Assembly: GCF_024347475.1 (NCBI RefSeq)
Contig: NZ_AP025489.1
Span: forward strand, 268,196 to 332,195
Source of the DNA: Vibrio fortis
Lineage (GTDB): Bacteria > Pseudomonadota > Gammaproteobacteria > Enterobacterales > Vibrionaceae
Direction of reading: 5' to 3'
Length of the DNA: 64,000 nucleotides
Shown: positions 26,219 to 35,517 of the stretch, piece by piece
How positions within the stretch are numbered: position 1 is the first letter of the stretch
Layout: every line of letters starts with the position of its first letter
The notes under the pieces: generated by a model
What the model was told of the DNA's origin: nothing
What the model saw: the letters and a program-made list of their open reading frames with translations, nothing else
Databases searched by the model: none
Translations under genes and position numbers: made by a program

Positions 26219-26534
26219 TCAGGAGCTGTAAATCCAGATCATACTTGAAAGCTCTCGACTTACTTTCCTTAATACAATATCTAAAATAGCCGGGTTTTGA
26301 GAGGGGCAGTTACCCGGCTCTATTCGCTAATACCCCGTCAAATAACCATACCCCACAAAGTTATAGTTTTGAGAAGGTAGATCACCAAACATGATTTGTT
26401 TGATGTCGTATCTGTGACTTTGTTTAAACAATGCTAATTATCGCCTATTTTCCTTCCAATCTCTGTGTGACCATTTATTAAAAGAAAGCGCTTTCATTTT
26501 CTGAGGGCGATATGTCGAGTCAATGAGGTAATGT
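26219..26534. other. Intergenic region before the glucan locus
   Basis: This 316-nt stretch contains a hairpin AGCCGGGT/ACCCGGCT (26288-26319, weak terminator without a T run) and the first LacI-type operator at 26484-26495. No gene was seen. Confidence 0.55.
26484..26495. promoter_or_regulatory. LacI-type operator, glucan regulon (site 1)
   Basis: GAAAGCGCTTTC, perfect 12-bp palindrome, 39 nt upstream of the binding-lipoprotein gene. Confidence 0.8.
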
Positions 26535-28868
26535 ATGGAAACAAAGGGAAAATTCAAGCTATCCAATATCGCCATGTGTGTGGCTTTGGGTCTGACGTTA
26601 GTTGGATGCGATAGTGATGATAACGATTCAGTAGCGACAACACCGTCACCTTCGGGCGAATATGTAGCGGACCAAGGTTTCCATATATCACCGACGCAAG
26701 GTGTATTTAGCGGTGAAGATGGTGAGACGCCAGCTTTCGTTGTCCCAACGAATGCGCATACGCCAATTGTTACGTCTGATATCGCTGCACAAACAGGCTC
26801 TACTCGTAATGTTGTACAGTTTACGACGGCCGATGCTTCAGGTTTAGTGGGAGGCTTTGACCTTGGTGAAGTCTCTTTGGACAGTCTTTCTGAAACATCA
26901 ACGATTGAGTTTGATGTTCGTCTTGTAGGTGCGGCTAATTTGGCGTCTGCATCAGCTTCTATTGCAAGTTATAGCGATAGCGCAACTCAATGGACTTTCG
27001 TTGTAGAAGGACAAAATGGCAGTGGGGCGGATGTAACAACCAGCGTTAATTTTTCATCAGAGCCAACAGAAGAGTGGGGCCACTTTGTTTTTACTAAGTC
27101 AGAATTGCTGAAAAACAATGCTGAACTCGCAACAATCACATCAATCAAGATGTACCCACATGCAGACGCTACCGTGTACAACGTTGATAACGTTGCGATT
27201 TACCCAGAGTATCGAGATTCGGAAGGGCCTGAACTGACACTTATCGGTGGTGCATCAATTACACAACTTAACTATCCAGATGCAGTTGATTCGTTTGTGG
27301 ATCCTGGCTACTCGGTCACGGATAACCAAGATGACGAAACTGAAATTGTCGTTACCAAAACGTACGGTGAACTTGGAGAAGTTGATGCAGATGAAAACGG
27401 TACGTATGAGATCACTTACAGTGCGGTCGACACGACAGGTAACGTAGGTAAGCCTGTGACTCGAACTGTGATCATTGAAGCCGCTCCAGATGTTGAAAAC
27501 GATGTCACACCACCAGAGCTTACATTGAATGGCGCGTCCACAGTTCGTGTTGTACTTGATGGCGAATACGTTGAGCTAGGTGCAACAGCGACAGATGATG
27601 TAGACGGTGAGATCACGGATATTACTATTTCTGGTTCAGTGGATGTGAACACAGCCGGTGATTACACCATTACTTATTCCGCGACGGATAGTTCAAACAA
27701 CACAGGTACTGTTGAGAGAACAGTAACGGTTTACGAGCCAGTTGTATCAACCAACCTCATTGTCAACGGAGATTTTTCAACGTCTGTTGGTGAAGAATGG
27801 GTGCTTGACCAAGGTGAAGGTAGTGTGGAAATCGTCGATGGGCAACTCGTAGTGTCAGAGTTTACGCCAGGTGCGACATGGCAACCTAGATTGGTTCAAT
27901 CTTCTGTTGTGTTACAAGAAGGGCAAACTTACGTAGCGAGCTTCGACGCCAAAGCGGGCGAAGCGCGTAATATCGTTTTGCAAGTGGGTGAGCTGTTAAC
28001 AGCAGATCCATGGTACCTACCAGTTATGGACGACACAACAATTGGTCTATCGACCGAACTTGAGTCATACAGTGTTCAATTCACTGCAAATGAAAATGCA
28101 GCAAATCCTATCCACTTTATCTTCGCTGTGGGTGGCGGTGTTGCAACGCCAATTACATTAGACAATGTTTCGTTAACCGCGGTTACAGCTGAAATGATCG
28201 CGCCTGTTATTACGTTGTCTGAAGGCGCGGTGCGCATGTCAGTAGGTGAAGAGTATGTCGAGCCGGGCTATTCAGCCGCTGACAATGTTGATGGCGATCT
28301 TACTGCCTCAGTGGTGGTGACTGGTGACGACTTCAGTACATCAGAAGTAGGTAGTCACGTCATTACTTACACGGTTCAAGATTCTGATGGTAACGAGTCT
28401 GTCGCGGAGAGAACGGTTTACGTTGTTGCGGCGGAAGATGTTGATAACTTGATGACGAATGGCGACTTCTCATCTGGCTTAGACGGTTGGTTGCAATTTG
28501 GTACCGATGCACAAGTCGTTGATGGTGCTGTGGTGTTTAGCTCTGGTGTGATCAAACAAGAGCGTTTTGCTCAAGGTTCGGTACAACCGGGCGACCAACT
28601 GGTTGTCTCTATGAAGTTGAAAGGGACATTTACCACTGGTGGTGTGTTCAAAGCTGGTCTTCATAGTGAATCTGCTGAAGGCTCTGGTTTACCGGCATCT
28701 TCTCAGTGGGAGGAATTCTGGACTGTAAGCGAAGATTGGCAAACTGTTGAGATCCCTTGGACTCTGGGGGAAAACGCCGATTCAATTTCTGTCGAGCTAT
28801 TGGTGGCAGGACCAGAAGGGCAACAGATCTACCTAGATGACATCACTGTAAAACCAGCAACATTCTAA
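26535..28868 (+). CDS. Surface glycan-binding lipoprotein with Ig-like and CBM-like domains
   Basis: This 777-residue protein has a lipoprotein signal ending LVGC (Cys near residue 25) and no catalytic motif. After an N-terminal beta-sandwich it carries three DUF5011-type Ig-like domains, seen as PELTL...DPGYSVTDN, PELTLNG...ELGATATDD and PVITL...EPGYSAADN. Between and after them are two CBM4/9-like modules, NLIVNGDFSTSVGEEWVL and NLMTNGDFSSGLDGWLQF. This layout suits capture of beta-glucan at the cell surface. A LacI-type operator lies 39 nt upstream, tying it to the regulon. Domain family calls are by eye. Confidence 0.75.
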   Translation: METKGKFKLSNIAMCVALGLTLVGCDSDDNDSVATTPSPSGEYVADQGFHISPTQGVFSGEDGETPAFVVPTNAHTPIVTSDIAAQTGSTRNVVQFTTADASGLVGGFDLGEVSLDSLSETSTIEFDVRLVGAANLASASASIASYSDSATQWTFVVEGQNGSGADVTTSVNFSSEPTEEWGHFVFTKSELLKNNAELATITSIKMYPHADATVYNVDNVAIYPEYRDSEGPELTLIGGASITQLNYPDAVDSFVDPGYSVTDNQDDETEIVVTKTYGELGEVDADENGTYEITYSAVDTTGNVGKPVTRTVIIEAAPDVENDVTPPELTLNGASTVRVVLDGEYVELGATATDDVDGEITDITISGSVDVNTAGDYTITYSATDSSNNTGTVERTVTVYEPVVSTNLIVNGDFSTSVGEEWVLDQGEGSVEIVDGQLVVSEFTPGATWQPRLVQSSVVLQEGQTYVASFDAKAGEARNIVLQVGELLTADPWYLPVMDDTTIGLSTELESYSVQFTANENAANPIHFIFAVGGGVATPITLDNVSLTAVTAEMIAPVITLSEGAVRMSVGEEYVEPGYSAADNVDGDLTASVVVTGDDFSTSEVGSHVITYTVQDSDGNESVAERTVYVVAAEDVDNLMTNGDFSSGLDGWLQFGTDAQVVDGAVVFSSGVIKQERFAQGSVQPGDQLVVSMKLKGTFTTGGVFKAGLHSESAEGSGLPASSQWEEFWTVSEDWQTVEIPWTLGENADSISVELLVAGPEGQQIYLDDITVKPATF

Positions 28869-28881
28869 TGAAATAAAAATA

Positions 28882-28907
28882 TAGCCTCTCGATGCTGTCG
28901 AGAGGCT
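28882..28907 (+). terminator. Hairpin between lipoprotein and GH3 genes
   Basis: AGCCTCTCGA and TCGAGAGGCT form a 10-bp stem with a 5-nt loop and a short T-rich tail (AATTTTG). It may end the upstream transcript or allow partial read-through, because no LacI-type operator precedes the GH3 gene. Confidence 0.7.
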
Positions 28908-29047
28908 AATTTTGTTGATTGGCACCGAGTTTATATTGAAGGCTGATTCTAAGCTCTAGAGCGAGCTTCCATATAAATTTGAGTGAACTATTTTCAATTG
29001 TATTAAATACCGACAGTCATGAGTGTCGATCTCGGAGAGAAAAATTC

Positions 29048-31819
29048 ATGGATAGAGACCATTTATTAGAAGTTCAGGATAAGCTGGCTCCAATCAGTAG
29101 ACAATCTGCTGCAGAAGGCATTGTTCTATTAAAAAACGATCAAGCGGTGTTGCCGATTCAACAGAGTGATAACTTAGCTGTTTTTGGGCGTTGCCAATTG
29201 GATACTTATCGCAGTGGTACGGGCTCAGGTGGTGCAGTCAATGTTAGGTATTCAATCTCGCTTATCGAAGGCTTATTGGCAAACGACTCGATTGAACTAA
29301 ATGAAAACCTATTACAGCGTTATCGCGATTGGGTAAAAGAGAATCCATTTGATGACGGTGGTGGTGGTTGGGCCGCAGAGCCTTGGTATCAAGAAGAACT
29401 ATTGCTCAGCGATGAAGAGGTCGCGCTTGCCTCATCTCAGTCTAACAAGGCGATGTTTATCATTGGTCGAACAGCTGGCGAAGATCAGGACAATGCCGAC
29501 GCGTCTGGTAGCTACAAAATGACTGATACTGAAGTCAGCATGCTAACCAAGATTACGCAAAACTTTTCAGAAGTTATCGTTGTTATGAACACCACCAACA
29601 TTATGGATATGTCCTGGTTGATGACATTGGAGCATCGCCATTCGATCAAATCCGTCGTGTATTGTTGGGCGGCAGGTATGGAAGGTGGTCATGCTTTGGC
29701 TGACGTACTTTCTGGTGACGTTTCACCTTCTGGAAAACTCACCGATACCATCGCGTATGATCTGTGTGATTACCCTTCTAGTGCTAACTTTGGAGGCACT
29801 ACACACAATTGTTATGCGGAAGATGTGTACGTTGGTTATCGCTATTTTGAAACCTTTAAACCTAATGCCGTGCAGTTTGAATTCGGATTTGGCTTGTCTT
29901 ATACCGCCTTTAAACAAGAACTGGTGGATTTCGATGTGGTTGGGCAAGGCAAAAATTCCATTGTCCGAGCTTCAATTAAAGTCACCAATGTGGGTGAGCA
30001 CTATGTGGGGAAAGAGGTGGTTCAAGTGTATCTTGAAGCGCCTCAGGGCCAACTTGGCAAACCAGCCAGAGTGCTGGTGGGCTTCAAAAAAACCTCACCG
30101 CTTAAACCGGGCGCCTCTGAAACTCTGGTTATCTCGATGCCAGTGCGTGATTTTGCTTCTTATGATGATAGCGGAGTAACGGGGAACAAAAGCTGTTATG
30201 TATTAGAGAAAGGCGATTACTGCTTTCATGTTGGGTCGAGTGTTCGTGATACGACCAAACTGCTGCATAGGTATCATGTGTCTAACACTTTCGTCACAGA
30301 ACAGTGTCAGGAAGCGCTCGCACCAATACGTTCGTTTGAGCGCATTAAGCCAGTAAAACAGCGAGATAGCTACTATGGTGTTGATTTCGAATCTGTGCCT
30401 CTGCGCACGGTCTCTTTGTCTGAGAGAGTAGAATCAAACCTACCTCAAGCTCTCGTGATAACTGGTGATTTGGGTTACAAGCTTCTTGATGTGAAAAATG
30501 GTTCGGTCACCATGGAGCAATTTGTCTCTCAATTATCATTGCCCCAGTTAGCGACCATGGTTCGCGGTGAAGGTATGTGCAGCCCTAAAGTCACTCCTGG
30601 TACCGCTGCGGCGTTCGGTGGTGTGTCTGACGACTTGATTGACTTTGGTATTCCTGCCGTTGCCGCTGCTGATGGTCCTTCCGGCATACGTATGGATAGT
30701 GGTCACAAGGCAACCCAAGTTCCCATTGGCACACTGTTGGGATGCACGTGGAATTCAGAATTAAACGAAGAGCTATTTTATTGGGTGGGTGAAGAGCTTA
30801 GAGCGTATCAAATCGATACCTTATTAGGGCCTGGCGTCAACATTCATAGACACCCCCTAAATGGTCGCAACTTTGAGTACTTTTCAGAGGACCCGTTTGT
30901 CACAGGAACGTTAGCGGCTGCACAAGTTAAAGGGCTAAAAAAAGCAGGAGTCACAGGGACGCTCAAGCACTTTGCCGCCAATGATCAAGAAACAGGGCGA
31001 ATGGACGTAGACAGCGTGATGTCTGAACGCGCGATTCGAGAAGTTCATATTAAGCCATTTGAAATGGCGGTGAAGCATGGCGGTGCGACGACCATTATGA
31101 CGTGTTACAACCCCGTTAATGGTCATTGGGGTGCCTCTAATTATGATTTGAATACTAGCGTTTTACGTCAGGAGTGGGGCTTTAAAGGTATCGTGATGAC
31201 AGATTGGTGGGCGAAAATGAATCACCCAACCGAAGGTGGCGTAGAAGATAAAATACACACTTCATATATGATCCGCGCTCAAAATGATCTCTATATGGTT
31301 GTCGATAATGATGGTGCGGCGATAAATGTTGCTGGAGACGACACTTTAACGGCGATAGAGCAAGGCACGCTAACGCTTGGGGAGCTGCAGCGGAGCGTAA
31401 TGAACATTTGTTGGTTCATTTTAGATACTCCTGCCATGGAACGTCCTATCGTGCGTTATGAGCCAGTGAAGGCTATTCGTTCATTTAACGAGTATTTGGG
31501 AAGTGACGCCATTGCACTTGATGCTTTATCGACCGTGGAGGTTAGTAAGACAACAAGCGTTGTTGTTGAGGTACTCGAAGGTGCAACTTATCAAGTGTCT
31601 GCGGTGATGAGTTACGACAAGCCGTCGCTGGCGCAATCTTCTTGTGCTCTGAGCTTGAACGATGAGTTTTGCATGTCGTTGTCAGTACATGGAACCGAAG
31701 GTGAGCGCGTAAATATCGAAGGTTCACAGGTGCATTTAGAAAAAGGATTTTATCATCTGTGTATCGACTTCGTGAAGGCTGGTGCCACACTACACGAGTT
31801 AAATCTTAAACCATGTTGA
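29048..31819 (+). CDS. Cytoplasmic beta-glucosidase, GH3 with swapped domain order
   Basis: This 923-residue protein has GH3 domains in reversed order. The alpha/beta sandwich comes first (VLLKNDQAVLPI, with GEDQDN near residue 144 as candidate acid/base) with an FnIII-like part (FEFGFGLSYTAF, then KVTNVGEHYVGKEVVQVYLE). The TIM barrel comes last, with the nucleophile Asp719 in GIVMTDWW and the substrate segments GPGVNIHRHPLNGRNFEYFS and LKHFAANDQE. No signal peptide is present, so it should hydrolyse imported beta-glucan oligosaccharides in the cytoplasm. CGGAGAG precedes the ATG at 29048; a TTG at 28979 opens the frame but has no support. Confidence 0.85.
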   Translation: MDRDHLLEVQDKLAPISRQSAAEGIVLLKNDQAVLPIQQSDNLAVFGRCQLDTYRSGTGSGGAVNVRYSISLIEGLLANDSIELNENLLQRYRDWVKENPFDDGGGGWAAEPWYQEELLLSDEEVALASSQSNKAMFIIGRTAGEDQDNADASGSYKMTDTEVSMLTKITQNFSEVIVVMNTTNIMDMSWLMTLEHRHSIKSVVYCWAAGMEGGHALADVLSGDVSPSGKLTDTIAYDLCDYPSSANFGGTTHNCYAEDVYVGYRYFETFKPNAVQFEFGFGLSYTAFKQELVDFDVVGQGKNSIVRASIKVTNVGEHYVGKEVVQVYLEAPQGQLGKPARVLVGFKKTSPLKPGASETLVISMPVRDFASYDDSGVTGNKSCYVLEKGDYCFHVGSSVRDTTKLLHRYHVSNTFVTEQCQEALAPIRSFERIKPVKQRDSYYGVDFESVPLRTVSLSERVESNLPQALVITGDLGYKLLDVKNGSVTMEQFVSQLSLPQLATMVRGEGMCSPKVTPGTAAAFGGVSDDLIDFGIPAVAAADGPSGIRMDSGHKATQVPIGTLLGCTWNSELNEELFYWVGEELRAYQIDTLLGPGVNIHRHPLNGRNFEYFSEDPFVTGTLAAAQVKGLKKAGVTGTLKHFAANDQETGRMDVDSVMSERAIREVHIKPFEMAVKHGGATTIMTCYNPVNGHWGASNYDLNTSVLRQEWGFKGIVMTDWWAKMNHPTEGGVEDKIHTSYMIRAQNDLYMVVDNDGAAINVAGDDTLTAIEQGTLTLGELQRSVMNICWFILDTPAMERPIVRYEPVKAIRSFNEYLGSDAIALDALSTVEVSKTTSVVVEVLEGATYQVSAVMSYDKPSLAQSSCALSLNDEFCMSLSVHGTEGERVNIEGSQVHLEKGFYHLCIDFVKAGATLHELNLKPC

Positions 31820-31848
31820 TGTCTCTGAGATAAAATATTGAGTGAATA

Positions 31849-31878
31849 ATATGCAGCGTAGATCGCTGCATATTTTTT
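31849..31878 (+). terminator. Rho-independent terminator
   Basis: ATATGCAGCG-TAGAT-CGCTGCATAT followed by T5, after the GH3 gene. Confidence 0.9.
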
Positions 31879-32004
31879 ATTAGGGCAAGGGCAAGCATGG
31901 CATAGTGAGCTCAAACACCATCAGAAAAATGATGTGATTTTGATCCCGTTAGGTCATCACAAAGTCGCCTCCCATTTGTGATAAATAAACAACGAGATGA
32001 TAAA

Positions 32005-32020
32005 TTGAAAGCGCTTTCAA
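32005..32020. promoter_or_regulatory. LacI-type operator, glucan regulon (site 2)
   Basis: TTGAAAGCGCTTTCAA, a perfect 16-bp palindrome, ends 8 nt before the first ATG of the GH16 lipoprotein. TTGTGA and GATAAA 17 nt apart just upstream could be the promoter, placing the operator over the transcription start. Confidence 0.8.
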
Positions 32021-32028
32021 AATAACAA

Positions 32029-33081
32029 ATGAAGTTGCATGATATGTGGAATACAAATACTAAAAAGTTCACCTTAATGGCACTGGTGAGTGGTGCATTT
32101 ATTTCAGGTTGTAATAGTGGTTCTGACTCATCTAGCGCTCCATCAACACCTGATGTGAGTGGTTGGACAATGGTTTGGAATGACGAGTTTTCCGGCACTG
32201 AGATCGATACAACTAAATGGGGTTTCGAAGTTAACTGTTGGGGAGGCGGTAATGGTGAGCAGCAGTGTTACACCGACCGTCCGGATAACTCATATCTAAA
32301 CGACGGTAAACTCTACATTTTAGCCAAGCAAGAGACGTTTACCGGGCCGAATAACCCCGATGGAGATTGGAGTAATACGGTTACACTACCTTATACCTCA
32401 GCACGGTTGAGAACTATGAACAAAGGCGATTGGAAATACGGTCGCTTTGAGATTCGCGCCAAACTCCCTTCAGGTCAAGGTACTTGGCCCGCAATCTGGA
32501 TGCTACCAACTGACTATGTTTATGGTGGATGGGCGGCTTCCGGTGAAATTGATATTGTGGAAGCAGTTAATTTAAAAGCACCATCCGACGCTGGTGGACA
32601 GCTTAGCGGCACACCAGAAAGGAGAGTATATGGGACGCTCCATTACGGTGCGGCTTGGCCTAATAATGTCGAGTCAGGTCAAGAGTACTACATGCCTGAC
32701 GACGTTAACCCTGCAGACGATTTCCACACTTATGCACTCGAGTGGGAAAAAGACGAAATTCGTTGGTATGTAGATGGTGTACATTATGCTACGCAACGTT
32801 CAAGCGGGTGGTATAGCCAATATACAGAAAATGGCAGAGTAGTCATCGGTGAGGAAGATGCGCCTTACAATCAACGCTTCCATTTACTTCTGAACTTAGC
32901 AGTGGGTGGCGCTTGGGCTGGCAACACTAATGACACAGGTATTGACGATTCGGCACTGCCACAGACCATGGTTGTTGATTATGTTCGTGTTTATGAATGT
33001 TCAGCGGATACTGTGACAGGTCAAGGCTGTGCTTCGGTATCTCCAGATGCGGTGCTGGTACCAGGGCATTCAGCGCCTTAG
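32029..33081 (+). CDS. GH16 endo-beta-1,3-glucanase (laminarinase) lipoprotein
   Basis: This 350-residue protein has a lipoprotein signal (GAFISGC, Cys near residue 28), then a single GH16 domain: GWTMVWNDEFSGTEIDTTKW, the strand WPAIWMLP and the catalytic GEIDIVEAV with Glu173, Asp175 and Glu178. The bulge-type E-I-D-I-V-E motif is usual in laminarinases. It should cut beta-1,3-glucan at the outer surface. ATG codons at 32029 and 32044 are both possible; neither has a strong ribosome binding site. A LacI-type operator lies just upstream. It resembles the GH16 domain at 44532-46088 closely, suggesting duplication. Confidence 0.9.
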   Translation: MKLHDMWNTNTKKFTLMALVSGAFISGCNSGSDSSSAPSTPDVSGWTMVWNDEFSGTEIDTTKWGFEVNCWGGGNGEQQCYTDRPDNSYLNDGKLYILAKQETFTGPNNPDGDWSNTVTLPYTSARLRTMNKGDWKYGRFEIRAKLPSGQGTWPAIWMLPTDYVYGGWAASGEIDIVEAVNLKAPSDAGGQLSGTPERRVYGTLHYGAAWPNNVESGQEYYMPDDVNPADDFHTYALEWEKDEIRWYVDGVHYATQRSSGWYSQYTENGRVVIGEEDAPYNQRFHLLLNLAVGGAWAGNTNDTGIDDSALPQTMVVDYVRVYECSADTVTGQGCASVSPDAVLVPGHSAP

Positions 33082-33107
33082 AGCTAGGAAAATATTCCTC
33101 AAGAGAT

Positions 33108-33143
33108 AATGGCGCAGCTTGATATTAAGTTGCGCCATTTTTT
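33108..33143 (+). terminator. Rho-independent terminator
   Basis: AATGGCGCA and TGCGCCATT form a stem extended by CTT/AAG, ending in a T run, after the GH16 gene. Confidence 0.85.
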
Positions 33144-33249
33144 ATTTCTTTGAGAAATCAGCTTCTACCTGACTAATCGAGACAAACGCATGTGCACTGT
33201 TCAAGTGACCCATTCTCAATTGCTCTATCGTTCATTACGTCGGTATTCG

Positions 33250-33867
33250 TTACTGAGACACCGATGGTCGGTAAGGCTCTTCTCTTACGCCATGTGATAA
33301 CACCAGCTTAATCATAAAAATAGGCGCTAGCCACTCTAGTCCAACTGGTGCAGGTAAGATGGTTGCAAAGATAATCGCTAGCATAACGACAAGCAAAGCG
33401 ACTGGGCGGTGCAGATACATTGGCAAGAAGTGAATAAACACGATCGAAACCATCATTGCACCATACCAAAAGAACGCATACGACCAAGCAATATCAAAGC
33501 ACAAAGGCACAGCAAATAACTGGAAGTGAATAGCAGGAAACAAGAATTTACTGCCAACTAATTTTCCCATCAGTGATAGATTAAGAGATTGATCAGTATG
33601 TAAAAATCGTTTCATCGATCCTAATGAGTTAGTCAATACGCCACCAATCATATCCAGAGTCAAGAACGACGCCACAAGGATCTGCACCCAGCTCCAATCC
33701 AGAGTTTCCCATGCAAAGAAATATAGGATCACAGGGGCAATAAACGCCGCATAGTTGGCAATCATAGACTCTGCTTTTGTCGCACCAAATCCAGTGGTGA
33801 AATTAAACTTCCCCTGACATTGCCAATTGATATGTGCGTTTTTTATCGTGGTTTTATCTGTATCCAT
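33250..33867 (-). CDS. Membrane protein controlled by adjacent TetR regulator (hypothetical)
   Basis: This 205-residue protein has about five membrane segments (VILYFFAWETLDW, ILVASFLTLDMIGGVL, LFAVPLCFDIAWSYAFFWYG and others) and a soluble N-terminal stretch. I do not recognise the family. The ATG at 33867 follows GAGGAAA with 6-nt spacing; another ATG pair at 33885 is less well placed. It is divergent from a TetR gene, with repeated operator-like sequences between them, so it is probably the TetR target. Confidence 0.6.
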   Translation of the reverse strand: MDTDKTTIKNAHINWQCQGKFNFTTGFGATKAESMIANYAAFIAPVILYFFAWETLDWSWVQILVASFLTLDMIGGVLTNSLGSMKRFLHTDQSLNLSLMGKLVGSKFLFPAIHFQLFAVPLCFDIAWSYAFFWYGAMMVSIVFIHFLPMYLHRPVALLVVMLAIIFATILPAPVGLEWLAPIFMIKLVLSHGVREEPYRPSVSQ

Positions 33868-33909
33868 TGTTCGTTTCCTCATCATTCTTGGAGTGGGCGG
33901 TCTTTAAAA

Positions 33910-33921
33910 GACCACTTGGTC
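33910..33921. promoter_or_regulatory. Candidate TetR operator (copy 1)
   Basis: GACCACTTGGTC, palindromic, just upstream of the membrane-protein gene; similar to two more copies before the TetR gene. Confidence 0.45.
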
Positions 33922-33965
33922 GAAAATAGAGTAAGCGAACAATAATTAGCCTGTCAACTTTTTTA

Positions 33966-33977
33966 GACCAGTCGTCC
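33966..33977. promoter_or_regulatory. Candidate TetR operator (copy 2)
   Basis: GACCAGTCGTCC, a weaker version of the same motif in the middle of the divergent region. Confidence 0.35.
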
Positions 33978-34020
33978 TAAAAAGAGTTTGGGTTAGACTC
34001 AGACGTATAGATGTTATATA

Positions 34021-34032
34021 GTCCATGTGGAC
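34021..34032. promoter_or_regulatory. Candidate TetR operator (copy 3)
   Basis: GTCCATGTGGAC (within AGTCCATGTGGACT), near-palindromic, 18 nt before the TetR start codon. Confidence 0.45.
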
Positions 34033-34050
34033 TTTTAAAAGGAATCACGA

Positions 34051-34596
34051 ATGCCTAAAGTAGTTGATCATGAAGCGTACCGCCGTGAACTTGCCATGAA
34101 AGCGGTCGATCTCTTTACAGAACATGGCGTCAATGGCCTTGGTATGCGCGGCATAGCGGAGGCTTTAGGGATTTCTAAAAGTGCCTTATACCACTACTTT
34201 CCGAGCAAAGATGCACTATTTAAAGCAAGTACCGAGGTCTTTTTAGAGCCGCGATCTTTATATGGTTTAGAAGAAGGCGAGGCCATTCCGCAACACAAGG
34301 AGCAGATGCTCTACAAACTAGTCGAGACATTAGATGGTCACTTTCGCGGAGAGCTAACGCTGGTGCTCGATTACACCAAACATAAAGATTCGAAACAGGT
34401 GAAAGGCGACAACTTGCTTGAGCTTGCTAATACACAATTCAAGCAAGAGCTTGCAAAGGTCGTCGGCAATGAACATGCAGACCAAGCGTTCGCGCTGTTG
34501 TTTGGTGGGCTGACAATGCGCTTGCTGGATGGGAACAAAACACCATTAGAAACCATTACTCAATGGATACTTGCTCTAAGCCGAGTTGAAAGCTAA
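34051..34596 (+). CDS. TetR family transcriptional regulator
   Basis: This 181-residue protein has the TetR HTH near residues 25-50 (GLGMRGIAEALGISKSALYH, then YFPSKDALFKAS), followed by a helical ligand-binding domain. AAGGAATC precedes the ATG. Three similar palindromic motifs in the divergent promoter suggest that it represses itself and the neighbouring membrane-protein gene. The ligand is unknown. Confidence 0.9.
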   Translation: MPKVVDHEAYRRELAMKAVDLFTEHGVNGLGMRGIAEALGISKSALYHYFPSKDALFKASTEVFLEPRSLYGLEEGEAIPQHKEQMLYKLVETLDGHFRGELTLVLDYTKHKDSKQVKGDNLLELANTQFKQELAKVVGNEHADQAFALLFGGLTMRLLDGNKTPLETITQWILALSRVES

Positions 34597-34676
34597 CCCA
34601 CATGTTCCTGCTTCATAGCTTTCTAGAGCTGACAATATGTATAAAATTAAGTTGCGCCAATTGGTGATCCTCTCAT

Positions 34677-35069
34677 CTACAAAGTTGAAGATGATGTCAT
34701 CACTTCTTGAACGGTTTGTTCGTTTTTACTATTTCCACTGAGTTCAGCAATGACTTCACCAGGCGTGACGACACGAGTTAACAAGTGAGTTATGTCTGGG
34801 TCTTCAATTGGTTCAAGAGCATAAATTGGTTTGTTGAGACCCAAAGCATAACCAATATCCATGGCTACACTTTTTCCGACGTAACCACCAAAGTTTAAAA
34901 TGTAGGTAATATCGGCTTCTCTAATGCGCTGCAAGCAACCATCAATACCATTAGCTTGAAGAGGTTCAGAGATAGTAGTTTCAATCCCTGCATTGACCAA
35001 CGTTTCTCGTATAGCCTGCATCTTTTCTAGATTCTTGAAACTACCAGCAACATAGACAGATTTACTCAT
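34677..35069 (-). CDS. Nucleoside 2-deoxyribosyltransferase-like protein
   Basis: This 130-residue protein has a Rossmann-like start SVYVAGSFKNLEKMQAIRET and the segment GGYVGKSVAMDIGYALGLNKP, which resembles the substrate-binding and catalytic region of the nucleoside 2-deoxyribosyltransferase-like superfamily. These proteins cleave or exchange N-glycosidic bonds, or act as nucleotide sensors; the specific role is not readable. AAGGAAG precedes the ATG. It lies 59 nt downstream of a small membrane-protein gene on the same strand. Confidence 0.6.
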   Translation of the reverse strand: MSKSVYVAGSFKNLEKMQAIRETLVNAGIETTISEPLQANGIDGCLQRIREADITYILNFGGYVGKSVAMDIGYALGLNKPIYALEPIEDPDITHLLTRVVTPGEVIAELSGNSKNEQTVQEVMTSSSTL

Positions 35070-35128
35070 ACAACTTCCTTACTTTTGCGTAAATTTTGAT
35101 GTAAACACTAACGCCGCGTTATGTGGCT

Positions 35129-35464
35129 TTATAGTTGCACGTTTGGAAATAGTACCCAAATTATTATGCTGACTACGGCTAAAAAAAGTGCAAAACCTAT
35201 AATATTAATCAGCCTCTGAACCGACACACTTTTATTTTGATAGTTAGGGTAAAGATTCCCTAAAGCAAAGCTATTAAGAAAACCTGCTATGGACATTTTC
35301 CCTATCCATACCAGCAGGCTGTTATCATGAGTACGTAACATGAAAATTTGTTTAATCGTTTGACCAGTTTCAAAAGCTTCATATACCCAAATCAGTCCGA
35401 AAAGAACTGGAGGTGTAATTAAAAAGAAAATTGGCGCTTTAAATTTCATTCTCTCCAACCACAT
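35129..35464 (-). CDS. Small membrane protein, hypothetical
   Basis: This 111-residue protein has three hydrophobic segments (PIFFLITPPVLFGLIWVY, MSIAGFLNSFALGNLY and IIGFALFLAVVSIIIWVLF). AAGAGG lies 5 nt before the ATG at 35464; a second ATG at 35449 is also possible. I do not recognise the family. Its upstream region has been replaced or shortened by the IS110 element, so its native promoter may be lost. Confidence 0.55.
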   Translation of the reverse strand: MWLERMKFKAPIFFLITPPVLFGLIWVYEAFETGQTIKQIFMLRTHDNSLLVWIGKMSIAGFLNSFALGNLYPNYQNKSVSVQRLINIIGFALFLAVVSIIIWVLFPNVQL

Positions 35465-35517
35465 TAGGTCCTCTTAAATTGCTTGTATGGATAATAAGCG
35501 CTCCAATCGGGTAAGGT

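Noticed and set aside
29685..30179. 164-codon plus-strand frame inside the GH3 gene
   Set aside because: It is a shadow of the well-supported GH3 reading frame, with no ribosome binding site.
35097..35128. Integron attC-like sequence (ACTAACGCCGCGTTATGTGG)
   Set aside because: Only one short palindrome is present, the core does not fit GTTRRRY, and the 59-nt gap is too short for a full attC site.
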